A program made the translations under genes and the position numbers. A stretch of DNA of 64,000 nucleotides, taken from Planctomycetota bacterium. Lineage in GTDB: Bacteria; Planctomycetota; SZUA-567; H5-PLA8. The stretch is from contig JAKLKQ010000010.1 in assembly GCA_023150555.1 (NCBI GenBank), positions 78,374 to 142,373 on the forward strand. The letters are read 5' to 3'. Below, one piece after another: positions 9,805 through 18,678 of the stretch. Below the pieces are notes generated by a model. It worked only from the letters and a program-made list of their open reading frames with translations, did not search any database and had not been told where the DNA came from. The first letter of the stretch is position 1, and each line of letters starts with the position of its first letter.

Positions 9805-9888
9805 CGCGGCGCCGCTTGTTCCCCCGCCCCGTCCGGGTAAACCGTTATCCAAGGCCACAAACCGTTCACGTGCACGATCGGAGCCCGC

Positions 9889-11760
9889 ATGCCCGCCGCG
9901 AATAGCAAAACGCCGCTCGGCCGGTTGACGCTGGTCATCGACCCGACGACCTCGCCGTACGTGCGCTCGGTCCTGCGCGAAGTCCTCGACCACGCCGGCT
10001 TCTTCTGCCACGAAGTCTTGCCTGTGCTGCTGCCCTCCGCACTGGAGGAAGACATCCCGCAAGTCGTCGTCCTGGCAGGAAACCTGCCCGCCAAGGTCGC
10101 CGAGCCTCTACGCGCTCCTCTGGAGGCCTTCTACGCGCGGGGCGGCGGCATCGTCGCGCTGGGCGGCAGCGGCGCGCCCGCCGGCCAGGCCGGCACCGGC
10201 GTCATCGACGGGCTCTTCGATCTCTTTGGCTTGCGCCCAATCTTGAACGAAAGCTTCGTCGAACCGGGCTTCGGACAGAGCCGCTGGCAGACGATGGGCG
10301 AAGGCTGGCTCAAGGTCCGCGCGCGCCGTCATCCGGTGCTGTCCGGCCTCGACGACGTGCCGCTGCACGTCTTTGGCGGGCAGGCGGTGCTGCCGGCGAA
10401 GTCGAAGAAGACCGGCGCGAAGGTCCTCGCGACGCTGTCCGGCGTGGATGGCAAGCCGCGCGCGGGCGCGGCGCTCTCCGAACGCGCGGCGAAGAACGGC
10501 GCGACGGCGCTCTTCGTCGCCGCCGACCTGGCCGGCAGCGCGGCCATGATCCGCACGGGCCGGCCGGTGGACTTCGACGCCGTCTCCGCGCCCGACGGCA
10601 CGGCACCGGTGGCCGACGGGCTGCTGAAGGCCGAGGACGGCATCGTGCTCGATTTCCTGCGCGACCGGCGGCGCATCGACGAGAAGGGGCGCCTCGCCGC
10701 GAAGTCCGTCAAGCGCGCGTGGCCGATCTTCGACCAGCCCATCGCGGACGCCCTGGCGCAGATGCTCGTGCGCGCCATCTGCCACGCCGCGCAGCGCAGC
10801 GGCGTCGCACTGCCGCGGCTGTGGTACTACCCCGACGGCCTCGACGCGGTGGGCCATATCTCGCACGACACCGACGGCAACGAGCCCGACAAGGCCGAGG
10901 AACTCTACCGCGTGATGGCCAAGGCCGGCGTGCGCTCGACGTGGTGCACGCTCCACCCCGGCTACGCCGCGCCCTTCTACGAACAGCTCAAGGCGTTCGG
11001 CCACGAGATCGCGCTGCACTACGACGCGATGGAGACGCCGCACCACGAGTCCTTCCGGCGCTGGGGGCAGCCGAACTTCTCCTTCCAGCTCGTCTGGCTG
11101 TGCAGCTCCGCCGGCCTGACCGGCAACGAGCTGGCAACGAACAAGAACCACTTCACGCGCTGGGAAGGCAGCCTCGAGTTCCTGGAATGGTGCGCGCGCG
11201 ACGGGATCCGCATTGACCAGAGCCGCGGGCCGAGCAAGCGCGGCACGATCGGCTTCCCCTTCGGCAGCGGGCACCCGTACTTCCTCTACGACCGCCGCGG
11301 CCGGCGCATCGATTGCATCGAGCAGCCCTTCCAGACGCAGGACCTTGTCTCCACCGCGCCGGTGCCGTGGGGCCGCATGCTCGTCGAGCGCGCCAAGCGC
11401 TGGCACGGCGTCTGCCACCTGCTCTTCCATCCGTCGGGTGCGTTGATGAAGGGCCACGGCGCGAGCATCCTCGACGCGACCGGCTACGGGAAGCGCCAGG
11501 GCCTGCGCTGGCTGACCGCGAAGGAGATCGACGCCTGCGAACGCGCGCGCCGGGCCTGCGTCGAGCACCCTGCCGAACCGCGCGGGCCGGAACTGGTCCT
11601 GCGCGCGCCCAAGGCGCTTGCGGGCGCGACGTTCCTGGTCCTCGGCAATCGGCCCTTCAGCGTCAACGGTTCGGCCAAAACGAAGAGCGTCAAGCGCGAA
11701 GGCTTCGCCTGGACGCAGGTGTGCATCGAGAAGATGGAAGGCGAGACGGTGCTGCGTTAG
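9889..11760 (+). CDS. Polysaccharide-deacetylase-like protein with N-terminal amidotransferase-like domain
   Basis: This is a 623-residue cytosolic-looking protein. The N-terminal 230 residues resemble a class-I glutamine-amidotransferase/ThuA-type alpha/beta domain (LAGNLPAKVAEPL, YARGGGIVALGGSG), without an obvious catalytic Cys. Residues of about 310-560 fit a NodB-like barrel: SHDTDGNE (Asp327, Asp329) matches the metal-binding DD motif, and GHEIALHYD (His372, His377) matches the HxxxxH metal motif. It may remove acyl groups from a glycan, but the substrate is unknown. The amidohydrolase gene starts about 100 bp downstream on the same strand, and the two may be co-transcribed. Confidence 0.68.
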   Translation: MPAANSKTPLGRLTLVIDPTTSPYVRSVLREVLDHAGFFCHEVLPVLLPSALEEDIPQVVVLAGNLPAKVAEPLRAPLEAFYARGGGIVALGGSGAPAGQAGTGVIDGLFDLFGLRPILNESFVEPGFGQSRWQTMGEGWLKVRARRHPVLSGLDDVPLHVFGGQAVLPAKSKKTGAKVLATLSGVDGKPRAGAALSERAAKNGATALFVAADLAGSAAMIRTGRPVDFDAVSAPDGTAPVADGLLKAEDGIVLDFLRDRRRIDEKGRLAAKSVKRAWPIFDQPIADALAQMLVRAICHAAQRSGVALPRLWYYPDGLDAVGHISHDTDGNEPDKAEELYRVMAKAGVRSTWCTLHPGYAAPFYEQLKAFGHEIALHYDAMETPHHESFRRWGQPNFSFQLVWLCSSAGLTGNELATNKNHFTRWEGSLEFLEWCARDGIRIDQSRGPSKRGTIGFPFGSGHPYFLYDRRGRRIDCIEQPFQTQDLVSTAPVPWGRMLVERAKRWHGVCHLLFHPSGALMKGHGASILDATGYGKRQGLRWLTAKEIDACERARRACVEHPAEPRGPELVLRAPKALAGATFLVLGNRPFSVNGSAKTKSVKREGFAWTQVCIEKMEGETVLR

Positions 11761-11859
11761 CAGCGGCAGATTCCCCGAAAGGCTATTTTCGCTTTGCTTA
11801 ACCACTTGCAGGCGCGCGGCACTGCGCGCACTAAGGCGCCCATCGGCGTGCGAGGCCCC

Positions 11860-12924
11860 ATGACGACAGCTCGGACCCCCATCATCGACGTCCACACGCA
11901 CCTGGCCGGCCTGGGCCACGGCGGGACCGGCTGCTTCATCGATCCGCGCAAGTTCGAGTCGCTGCTCTTCAAGCTCATGCGCCACAAGCTCGGTATCTAC
12001 AGCGCGCACCGCGAAGGGCGCCTCGACGCCGCATACCTCGAACGCCTGCTGCGCGACATCGAGTCCGCCGCCGGCGACGGGACGCTCGACGCGGCGGTCG
12101 TCTTCGCGCACGACCGCATCCATAACGACGACGGTTCCGTTAAGGCCGACGGCCAGGAACTGCACACGCCCAACGAATACGCCTTCGCCTGCGCCGAACG
12201 CCCCGAAGCGCGCGGGCGCCTGCTGCCGGCCATGTCCGTGCATCCCTACCGGCCGGACGCCCTGGACGAGACGGCGAAGTGGATCGAACGAGGCGCCGTC
12301 GCGATGAAGTGGCTGCCCAACAGCCAGTGCATGGACCCGCGCGACCGGCGCTGCCTGCCGGTCTACGACCTGCTCGCCGCGAAGAAGGTGCCGCTGATCG
12401 CACACACCGGCGGCGAACACACCGCGCGCGTACTGCGCCCGGAGCTGGGCGATCCGGACGTGCTTCGGCCGGCCCTGGACCGCGGCGTGACGGTGATCAT
12501 GGCGCACTGCGGCTCGGGCAGCGGGCTCTTCGACGCGCATTGGCTGCCGAACTTCTGCGCGCTGGCGCGCAAGTTTCCCAACTGCTGGGGCGACACCTCG
12601 GCCTTCAACACGCCCGGCCGCGCGCGCTGGATGACGATGCTGCTGCGCGAGGAAGGCATCGCCTCGAAGCTGGTCCACGGCAGCGACTATCCCGTGCCGC
12701 CGACGGCCTGGTGGTCGCTGCGGCAGCTGGGCTGGGGCCAGACGCGCCGGCTGAACCGCATCTGGAGCTACCTCGCGCGCGACGTCGAGATCAAACGCGC
12801 GCGCGGCTTCCCCGAGGAAGTCTTCACCAACGCCGCGCGAGTGCTGGCGCCCGGCAGCCTGGCGCGCTGGCAAGTCGCGGCGGGTTCAAAGCCCGAAATG
12901 CACAAGGTGCTCAAATTCAGCTAG
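11860..12924 (+). CDS. Amidohydrolase (amidohydrolase-2 family, TIM barrel)
   Basis: This is a 354-residue metal-dependent hydrolase. Key motifs are DVHTHL (His12, His14) for metal binding on strand 1, IAHTGG and IMAHCGSG in the middle, and LVHGSDYP with the catalytic Asp near the end. This is the ACMSD/amidohydrolase-2 pattern, in which members hydrolyse or decarboxylate small aromatic or lactone substrates; the actual substrate is unknown. The frame is open upstream to a TTG at 11794, but the ATG at 11860 gives the normal short N-terminus before the HxH motif. It is probably co-transcribed with the deacetylase-like gene upstream. Confidence 0.78.
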   Translation: MTTARTPIIDVHTHLAGLGHGGTGCFIDPRKFESLLFKLMRHKLGIYSAHREGRLDAAYLERLLRDIESAAGDGTLDAAVVFAHDRIHNDDGSVKADGQELHTPNEYAFACAERPEARGRLLPAMSVHPYRPDALDETAKWIERGAVAMKWLPNSQCMDPRDRRCLPVYDLLAAKKVPLIAHTGGEHTARVLRPELGDPDVLRPALDRGVTVIMAHCGSGSGLFDAHWLPNFCALARKFPNCWGDTSAFNTPGRARWMTMLLREEGIASKLVHGSDYPVPPTAWWSLRQLGWGQTRRLNRIWSYLARDVEIKRARGFPEEVFTNAARVLAPGSLARWQVAAGSKPEMHKVLKFS

Positions 12925-12978
12925 CACGTCAGTTTTCGACTTACTCCAACAATCGCAAAGAGTTACATTGAGCGTGGT

Positions 12979-13021
12979 GTACACGGTGACGTCGGATGCC
13001 GTGTACCTTCGGTACCGAAGG
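12979..13021. promoter_or_regulatory. Inverted repeat plus 16-bp perfect palindrome in a leader region
   Basis: GTACACGG (12979-12986) pairs with CCGTGTAC (12999-13006) across 12 bp. It is followed immediately by the perfect palindrome CCTTCGGTACCGAAGG (13006-13021). The block ends 43 bp before the start of the next gene. It could act as an operator or as an mRNA hairpin. Confidence 0.4.
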
Positions 13022-13064
13022 CTTCCCCCGGCTCGCTCGTCCAAAGAACATGGAGCAACTCACG

Positions 13065-14009
13065 ATGGCCCAAACCCACGCGCTGAGAGCAGGCACGGCG
13101 GCCCTGGCCGCCCTGCTGCTGTGCGCCGCGGGCGCGGCCGAGCAAGGCGAAGCGCCGCTTTCGGCCGAGCGCGTTCAGGCGCTGGTCAAGCAGTTGGGCG
13201 ATACCGAGTACGACGCGCGCGAGGAGGCCAAGCGGCAGTTGCGCGCGATGGGCGAGAACGCCCGCGAGGCCCTGGAACGCGCGCAGAAAAGCAGCGAACC
13301 GGAAGTCGCCCACGCCGCCGCGGTGCTGCTCCACGCGATTAACCGCGCGACGATCCGCGTCAAACTCGCCGATCTCAAAGGGCAGCCGATCGCCGAAGCC
13401 GACGTTTCGTTGAACCTCAGCCCCATGCAGGCCAACGTCATCGGCATTGCAAACCGGCGGCAGCTGAACGCCACGACGGACAAGGACGGCGTAGCCGTCT
13501 TTTCCAACCTGGACCCCATGCACTATAGGTTGCAGTTTAACAGCACGCCTCAGGGCTTCCTGCGCGTCTACCACACCGTGGAGCAAGCGGTGAAGACCGG
13601 CACCACCGCGATCGAGCTGACCTGCTCGCGCGGCGCCCGGATTCAGGGCCGGGTGCTCTCGGCCGACGGCAAGCCCATGCCCGGTGTACGGGTGGCCGCG
13701 GCACCGTCCGTCTATCTGAGGCACATGCTCACCCGGCAGCGCGACCTGCCGCGCAACCTGTCCAACATGCAGAACGTACAGGCCGACGAAGACGGACGCT
13801 TCGAGATCAAGGCGCTGGCGGCCTCCGACTACGGCGTGATCGTCTACCAGGAAGACAAGGTGCTCCTGACGCACTCCGGCGTGTCCGTCAAGGGCGAGGA
13901 TGTCGCCGATCTCAAGGACCTGAAGGTCGAATCCCCAAAGGACGGAGCCTCGAAGACCGAAACGCCCGACGCCAAGCAGGAACCCGTGGCAAAGAGCGAC
14001 GAGGAATAG
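13065..14009 (+). CDS. Exported HEAT-module protein with carboxypeptidase-regulatory-like domains
   Basis: This is a 314-residue protein. A signal peptide (about 1-25, ending AAGAAEQ) is followed by a HEAT-like module (ALVKQLGDTEYDAREEAKRQ, about 35-85). Two Ig-like carboxypeptidase-regulatory units come next: one starts at VKLADLKGQPIAEADVSL and the other at ARIQGRVLSADGKPMPGV. A Lys/Glu-rich tail ends the protein. The ATG at 13065 is chosen over 13050 because GGAG at 13052-13055 gives good spacing. Function is unknown; it is likely a periplasmic scaffold or binding protein. The HEAT module links it to the genes at 8416, 37064 and 43457. Confidence 0.72.
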   Translation: MAQTHALRAGTAALAALLLCAAGAAEQGEAPLSAERVQALVKQLGDTEYDAREEAKRQLRAMGENAREALERAQKSSEPEVAHAAAVLLHAINRATIRVKLADLKGQPIAEADVSLNLSPMQANVIGIANRRQLNATTDKDGVAVFSNLDPMHYRLQFNSTPQGFLRVYHTVEQAVKTGTTAIELTCSRGARIQGRVLSADGKPMPGVRVAAAPSVYLRHMLTRQRDLPRNLSNMQNVQADEDGRFEIKALAASDYGVIVYQEDKVLLTHSGVSVKGEDVADLKDLKVESPKDGASKTETPDAKQEPVAKSDEE

Positions 14010-14119
14010 GCATCCATTCCCCACCCCCTCAAAAGCCGCCTTTGCGTCACGCGCGTCCTTGCCGGAGGCGCAAAGATGGGTTTTAATGGCGCGCCTTTCG
14101 ATACCAGCGGAGTGACAGC

Positions 14120-15106
14120 ATGATCGTCGTCACCGGCGCGGCGGGCTTCATCGGTTCGATCACCGCCGCGCGCCTGGCCGGCGCAGGGCGCGGACCCGTC
14201 GTGGCCGTGGACGCCTTCGCCAATGCTCCCGATGCGCGGCGAACCAGCGGCTACCTGGCTCGCATCGAGACCGCCGCACAGGTCGACCGCGACGACCTGC
14301 CCGCGTGGCTCGAGAAGCAGGGCCGCTCCGTGGAGGCGATCGTGCACCTCGGCGCGTGCAGCGACACGACCGCCACCGACCGCGAATTCATGATGCGCAA
14401 CAACCTCGAGTACACAAAGTCCCTCTGGCGCTGGTGCACCCAGGCCCGCGCGCCCTTCCTGTACGCTTCCAGCGCCGCGACGTACGGCAACGGAGAAGCC
14501 GGCTACGACGACGAGGCCGACCCCGCGAGACTCAAGCCGCTGAACCTCTACGGCGAGTCCAAGCACCTCTTCGATCTCTGGGCTCTGAAAGAGAAGGAAA
14601 CGCCTCCGCGCTGGGCCGGCTTCAAGTACTTCAACGTCTACGGCCCCAACGAAGGCCACAAGGGGCGCATGGCCAGCATCGTGCTCCATGCGTGGAAGCA
14701 GATCAAGGCGACCGGCCGCGTGCGCCTGTTCAAGTCGCACCGCGCCGGGATCCCCGACGGCGGCCAGAAGCGCGACTTCGTGTATGTCGGCGACGCCGTC
14801 GACGCGACGCTGCATTTCCTCGACGCGCCGGCAAGCGCTACCGCGCCCAATGGGCTGTACAATGTCGGCACCGGCCAAGCGCGCACCTTCGCCGATTTGG
14901 CCAAGGCCGTCTTCGCCGCGCTGGGCCTGGCGCCCAACATCGATTACGTCGACATGCCGCAGGACCTCCGGGCGCAGTACCAGTACTTCACCCAGGCCTG
15001 CGTGGCGAAGCTGCGCACAGCCGGCTTCACCCGCCCCTTCCGCAGCATCGAGGAAGGCGTCCAGGAATACATCACCCTGCTCGAAGCGGAGGCCAAGGCC
15101 ACGTGA
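14120..15106 (+). CDS. hldD: ADP-L-glycero-D-manno-heptose 6-epimerase
   Basis: This is a 328-residue NAD(P)-dependent epimerase of the extended SDR fold. It converts ADP-D-glycero-D-manno-heptose to the L-glycero form, the last step of the nucleotide-heptose supply for LPS inner core. Visible signatures are the Rossmann motif GAAGFIG (6-12), GACSDTTATD, the catalytic YGESK, and the highly characteristic KYFNVYGPNEGHKGRMAS and KSHRAG.PDGGQKRDFVYV blocks. The length matches the family. Its TGA overlaps the GTG start of hldE, so the two are translationally coupled. Confidence 0.93.
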   Translation: MIVVTGAAGFIGSITAARLAGAGRGPVVAVDAFANAPDARRTSGYLARIETAAQVDRDDLPAWLEKQGRSVEAIVHLGACSDTTATDREFMMRNNLEYTKSLWRWCTQARAPFLYASSAATYGNGEAGYDDEADPARLKPLNLYGESKHLFDLWALKEKETPPRWAGFKYFNVYGPNEGHKGRMASIVLHAWKQIKATGRVRLFKSHRAGIPDGGQKRDFVYVGDAVDATLHFLDAPASATAPNGLYNVGTGQARTFADLAKAVFAALGLAPNIDYVDMPQDLRAQYQYFTQACVAKLRTAGFTRPFRSIEEGVQEYITLLEAEAKAT

Positions 15107-16593
15107 GCGACCGGTTCGAAGAACCCACCCTGGACCAGGTGCAAGCGCTGCTGCGCGCGATGGTCGGCCGGCGCGTCGCCGTGATCGGCGACGTGATGAT
15201 GGACGTCTACCTGATCGGGAAGGTGCGCCGCATCTCCGCCGAGGCTCCCGTCCCGATCTTCGAGATCGCGCAGGAAGAGCGCATGCTCGGCGGCGCCGCC
15301 AACGTCGCCAAATGCCTCGTCGCGCTGGGCGCCAAGGTCCGCATGTGCGGCGTCATCGGCCGCGACTCGCAGGGCGATCTCTTTCTCGAGGAAGCCGCAG
15401 GCTTGAAGATCGGCGCGTCCGGCGTCCTGCGCGATTCCAAACGTCCGACGACGGTCAAGAGCCGCGTCGTCGCGCAGCAGCACCAGATGCTGCGCCTGGA
15501 CGCGGAGGACAACTCGGCGCTGACGCCCGCGCTGGATAAGCGCCTGGCCGCGCAAGCTTTTCGCGCGGCGAAGTGGGCCGATGCGGTGATCCTGAGCGAC
15601 TACAGCAAGGGAACCCTGTCCGAAGCCGTCTGCCGCGCGGCGCTGCGCGGAGCCGGGCGCAAGCCCGTCGTCGTCGACCCCAAGGACCCGCCGTGGACCC
15701 GATTCCGCGGCGCGACGGTGCTAAAGCCCAACCGCCGCGACCTCGGACGCCTGCTCGGTTTCGAGATCACCGACGCCGAAAGCGCCGTCAAGGCCGCGCG
15801 GCTGGCCCTGAAGATGTACGGCACCCGCCACGTGCTGCTGACCCGCAGCGCGCAGGGCGCGACGCTGGCCAGCCGGAGCCTCAACGGGCGCGCCGGTTCG
15901 TCCTGGCACTTGGCAGCGCGGCAGCGGGAGATCTTCGACACCACCGGCGCTGGCGACGTGATCGCTTCGACCGTTGCTCTGGCGCTCGCTGCGGGTACCG
16001 GAATCCGCGAGGCCATCTGGCTCGCCAACGTGGCCGCGGGCATCAAGGTCGCGAAGTTCGGCACCGCAGCCGTCAGCGACCAGGACATCATCGACGACCT
16101 GGGCGGCGGCGCGCCCTCGCACGAACGCAAGGTCATGACGCGCGCGCAGGCCGCCCGCTACGCGGCCAGACTGCGCAATGCGGGCAAGCGCGTCGTCTTC
16201 ACCAACGGATGTTTCGACATCCTCCATTACGGACACGTCTCGTACCTGGAGCGCTCGCGCCGCCTGGGCGACGCCCTGATCGTGGGCCTGAACAGCGACG
16301 CCAGCGTGCGGCGGCTGAAGGGTGCAGGCCGCCCGGTGCAGCCCGCGCATGACCGCGAACGCATCCTGGCCTCGCAGGCCTGCGTCGACGCAGTGGTGCG
16401 CTTCGCCGAGGACACGCCGCTCGAGCTGATCAAGGCCGTCCGGCCGGCGGTGCTGTGCAAGGGCGCCGACTACAAGCGCAAGCAGGACGTGGTGGGCTGG
16501 CGGGAGGTTGAACGCTGGGGCGGCAAGGTGGTGCGCGTTCCGATCGTGCAGGGCCGCTCGACGACCAATCTGATCAAGAGGGGCGCGCGATAA
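15103..16593 (+). CDS. hldE: Bifunctional heptose-7-phosphate kinase / heptose-1-phosphate adenylyltransferase
   Basis: This is a 496-residue two-domain enzyme. The N-terminal ribokinase-like domain (about 1-325) phosphorylates heptose-7-phosphate at C1 and carries GGAANVAKCL and the anion-hole motif TTGAGDVIAS. The C-terminal nucleotidyltransferase domain (about 345-496) carries TNGCFDILHYGHVSYLERSR and adenylylates heptose-1-phosphate. Start GTG at 15103 overlaps the hldD stop and follows GGAGG (15088-15092) at good spacing. No gmhA or gmhB gene lies nearby, so other steps of the pathway must be elsewhere. The hldD-hldE pair implies an LPS-bearing outer membrane. Confidence 0.93.
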   Translation: MSDRFEEPTLDQVQALLRAMVGRRVAVIGDVMMDVYLIGKVRRISAEAPVPIFEIAQEERMLGGAANVAKCLVALGAKVRMCGVIGRDSQGDLFLEEAAGLKIGASGVLRDSKRPTTVKSRVVAQQHQMLRLDAEDNSALTPALDKRLAAQAFRAAKWADAVILSDYSKGTLSEAVCRAALRGAGRKPVVVDPKDPPWTRFRGATVLKPNRRDLGRLLGFEITDAESAVKAARLALKMYGTRHVLLTRSAQGATLASRSLNGRAGSSWHLAARQREIFDTTGAGDVIASTVALALAAGTGIREAIWLANVAAGIKVAKFGTAAVSDQDIIDDLGGGAPSHERKVMTRAQAARYAARLRNAGKRVVFTNGCFDILHYGHVSYLERSRRLGDALIVGLNSDASVRRLKGAGRPVQPAHDRERILASQACVDAVVRFAEDTPLELIKAVRPAVLCKGADYKRKQDVVGWREVERWGGKVVRVPIVQGRSTTNLIKRGAR

Positions 16594-16605
16594 CGCGCTA
16601 GTGCG

Positions 16606-17388
16606 CTAAAGTATCGTCCAACCGCCGTCGACCATCAGCGTGTGCCCGGTGATCAGGCTCGCGGCGGGGCTGCAGAGGAAGACGCAGGCCCCGACGACGT
16701 CCTCGGGCTGGCCCACGCGGCCCAGCGGGATGCGCTTGAGCAGGTCGGCACGCATGTTCTCGTCGTCGAAGGTCGATTGCGTCAGCGGCGTGACAATGAA
16801 GGTGGGCCCGATGGCGTTGACGTTGATACCGTGCGGGGCCCATTCCAGCGCCAGCACGCGCGTCAGGTTCACCACCCCGGCCTTGCTCGAACAGTACGCC
16901 GCGCGCTTGTAGTAGCCCACGAGGCCGTTTTGCGAGGCGATATTCACGATCCGGCCGGACTTCTGCTTCACCATCACACGGCCGACCGCCTGCGAGGTGA
17001 AGAAAACGCCCTTCAAATTCACGTCGACGACGTTGTCCCAATCCTGCTCGGACACGTCCAGCGCCTCGCGCGGGATGTTCACGCCTGCGTTGTTGACCAG
17101 GATGTCGATGCGGCCGCTTTCCTTCAGCACCGCGGCGACCATCGCGTCGATGCTCGCCTGCTCCTTCACATTCAACGGCACCGCGTAGGCCGTCCCGCCG
17201 GCCGCGCGGATGGCTTGCGCGGTCTCTTCCGCACCGGGCAGCATCTTCGGCAGATCGGCAACGGCCACCGCCGCGCCGGCTTCGGACAGGCCCTTCGCCA
17301 TCGCGCGGCCCAGGCCCGAACCGCCGCCGGTGACGACGGCAACCTGGCCGTCGACGCGCATGGAGGGAAGGCTGGGCTGCTCGGCCAT
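16606..17388 (-). CDS. Short-chain dehydrogenase/reductase
   Basis: This is a 260-residue classical SDR. It shows the cofactor motif VVTGGGSGLGRA near residue 20, NNAGVN, the catalytic Ser in VNIASQNG, and YCSSKAG with the YxxxK pair. It resembles gluconate 5-dehydrogenase/3-oxoacyl reductase relatives; the substrate cannot be told. It lies 11 bp downstream of the argininosuccinate-synthase-like gene on the same strand, so it is probably in one operon with it. No clear Shine-Dalgarno is seen before the ATG, consistent with re-initiation from the upstream gene. It converges on hldE with a 12-bp gap. Confidence 0.85.
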   Translation of the reverse strand: MAEQPSLPSMRVDGQVAVVTGGGSGLGRAMAKGLSEAGAAVAVADLPKMLPGAEETAQAIRAAGGTAYAVPLNVKEQASIDAMVAAVLKESGRIDILVNNAGVNIPREALDVSEQDWDNVVDVNLKGVFFTSQAVGRVMVKQKSGRIVNIASQNGLVGYYKRAAYCSSKAGVVNLTRVLALEWAPHGINVNAIGPTFIVTPLTQSTFDDENMRADLLKRIPLGRVGQPEDVVGACVFLCSPAASLITGHTLMVDGGWTIL

Positions 17389-17399
17389 CGTTCGGAGGA

Positions 17400-18584
17400 T
17401 CAACTCTTCTTGCGCCGGGCTTCGGCGGTCAGCGGCATGGACCAGACCTTGATGAAGCCCTGCGCCGCGCCTTCGGAGAAATCGTCGGCGCCGGCCGCCG
17501 GCGCCTGGTACAGGCTGAACTCGCTGCTGCGCGCGACGACCGTGGCGTTGCCCTTGTACAGGCGCACGGTCACGATGCCGGTCACGTTCTGGTTGATGCG
17601 CTCGTAGAACGCGTCCAGCGCCTCGCGCAGGTCGCTGAACCACTGCCCGTTGTAGACGCAGCGCCCGTACGCGACGCTCAGGCCCTCGCGCACCTGCAGC
17701 GTCTCGCGGCTGAGCGTCATCTGTTCGAGCCCGCGCTTGGCGACGTACAGCACTGTCGCCGAGGGCGCCTCGTAGACTTCGTGCGACTTAAAGCCCACCA
17801 GGCGGTCCTCGATCAGGTCCGCGCGCCCGATGCCGTGCTTTCCGGCCAGCGCGTTGAGTTGTTCCATCAGAGGCACGCATGCCATGCGCTTTCCGTTCAG
17901 GCCCACCGGCAGCCCGCCCTTGAACTCGATGGCGACGTCTTCGGGCTCGTTCGGCGCGTCGACGGGATTGCGCGAGAGCGTGTAGCACTCTTCCGGCGGC
18001 GGCTTGGAAGGGTCGTCCAGCACCGCACACTTGATCGACTGGCCCCACAGATTCAGGTCGTACTTGTACGCGCCCTGGACCTTGCGCGTGGGCAGGGGCA
18101 GGCGCCGGTTGCGCGCGTACTGTTCGCGCTGTTCGGGCGTGTGCAGTTCCCACTCGCGGGGAGGGGTCACGATCTTCAGGTGCGGCGCAAGCGCAGTGAT
18201 TGCCGCGTGCAGGCGCACCTGGTCGTTGCCGCGCACCGAACTGCAATGCGCCACATGCGTGGCGCCTTCCTCCAGCGCTACGCGCACCAGTTCGCGCGCC
18301 ACCAGCGGCCGGGCCAGCGCCGCCGCCAGCAGGTAGGTCTCGTAATGCGCCAGCGAACGCAACACCGGCGAGATGAAGTCCTTGAAGTAAGCGTCCTGCA
18401 TGTCCTCGACGCGAGCGGCCACCGCGCCGGCCATCAGCGCCTGCTCGCCCAGGACCTCGAGGTCGGTGTTGCCGCCCAGGTTGACGGAGAGAGTGATGAC
18501 GTCGAAGTCGTGGTGCTCTTTCAGCCACGGAATCGCGATGAGCGTCTCCAGGCTGCCCGAGAAAGCCAGAATGCACTTGGCCAT
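17400..18584 (-). CDS. argG: Argininosuccinate synthase homologue with altered ATP-site motifs
   Basis: This is a 394-residue protein that aligns over its full length with argininosuccinate synthase (KHGIGRADLIEDRLVGFKSH, LVARELVRVALEEGATHVAH, NVTGIVTVRLYKGN). That enzyme joins citrulline and aspartate using ATP. The family P-loop SGGLDTS reads SGSLETL here, and the TGKGNDQVRFE block reads SSVRGNDQVRLH. The other landmarks resemble the actinobacterial ArgG class. Either arginine synthesis tolerates these changes or the enzyme uses another substrate. The gene symbol is therefore by homology only. ATG at 18584 (GGGGA at proper spacing) is preferred to 18593. A TACAAT -10-like hexamer lies upstream at 18612-18617 on this strand. 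Confidence 0.78.
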   Translation of the reverse strand: MAKCILAFSGSLETLIAIPWLKEHHDFDVITLSVNLGGNTDLEVLGEQALMAGAVAARVEDMQDAYFKDFISPVLRSLAHYETYLLAAALARPLVARELVRVALEEGATHVAHCSSVRGNDQVRLHAAITALAPHLKIVTPPREWELHTPEQREQYARNRRLPLPTRKVQGAYKYDLNLWGQSIKCAVLDDPSKPPPEECYTLSRNPVDAPNEPEDVAIEFKGGLPVGLNGKRMACVPLMEQLNALAGKHGIGRADLIEDRLVGFKSHEVYEAPSATVLYVAKRGLEQMTLSRETLQVREGLSVAYGRCVYNGQWFSDLREALDAFYERINQNVTGIVTVRLYKGNATVVARSSEFSLYQAPAAGADDFSEGAAQGFIKVWSMPLTAEARRKKS

Positions 18585-18678
18585 GCGCAGCATTTCCCCA
18601 AAGCCGCGCCCATTGTATGCCTTTTCGGGGCTTCGCCTAGTCTACAATGCGGCCGAAAGGTACCAGTGTTCGGGCGGG

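Noticed and set aside
10108..12873. A 921-codon antisense frame under the deacetylase and amidohydrolase genes
   Set aside because: Both sense genes carry clear catalytic motifs, and the antisense product is low-complexity.
14041..14090. Terminator between the exported protein gene and hldD
   Set aside because: CTTTGCG/CGCAAAG pair only across a loop of about 20 bases and are not followed directly by a T-tract; too weak to list.
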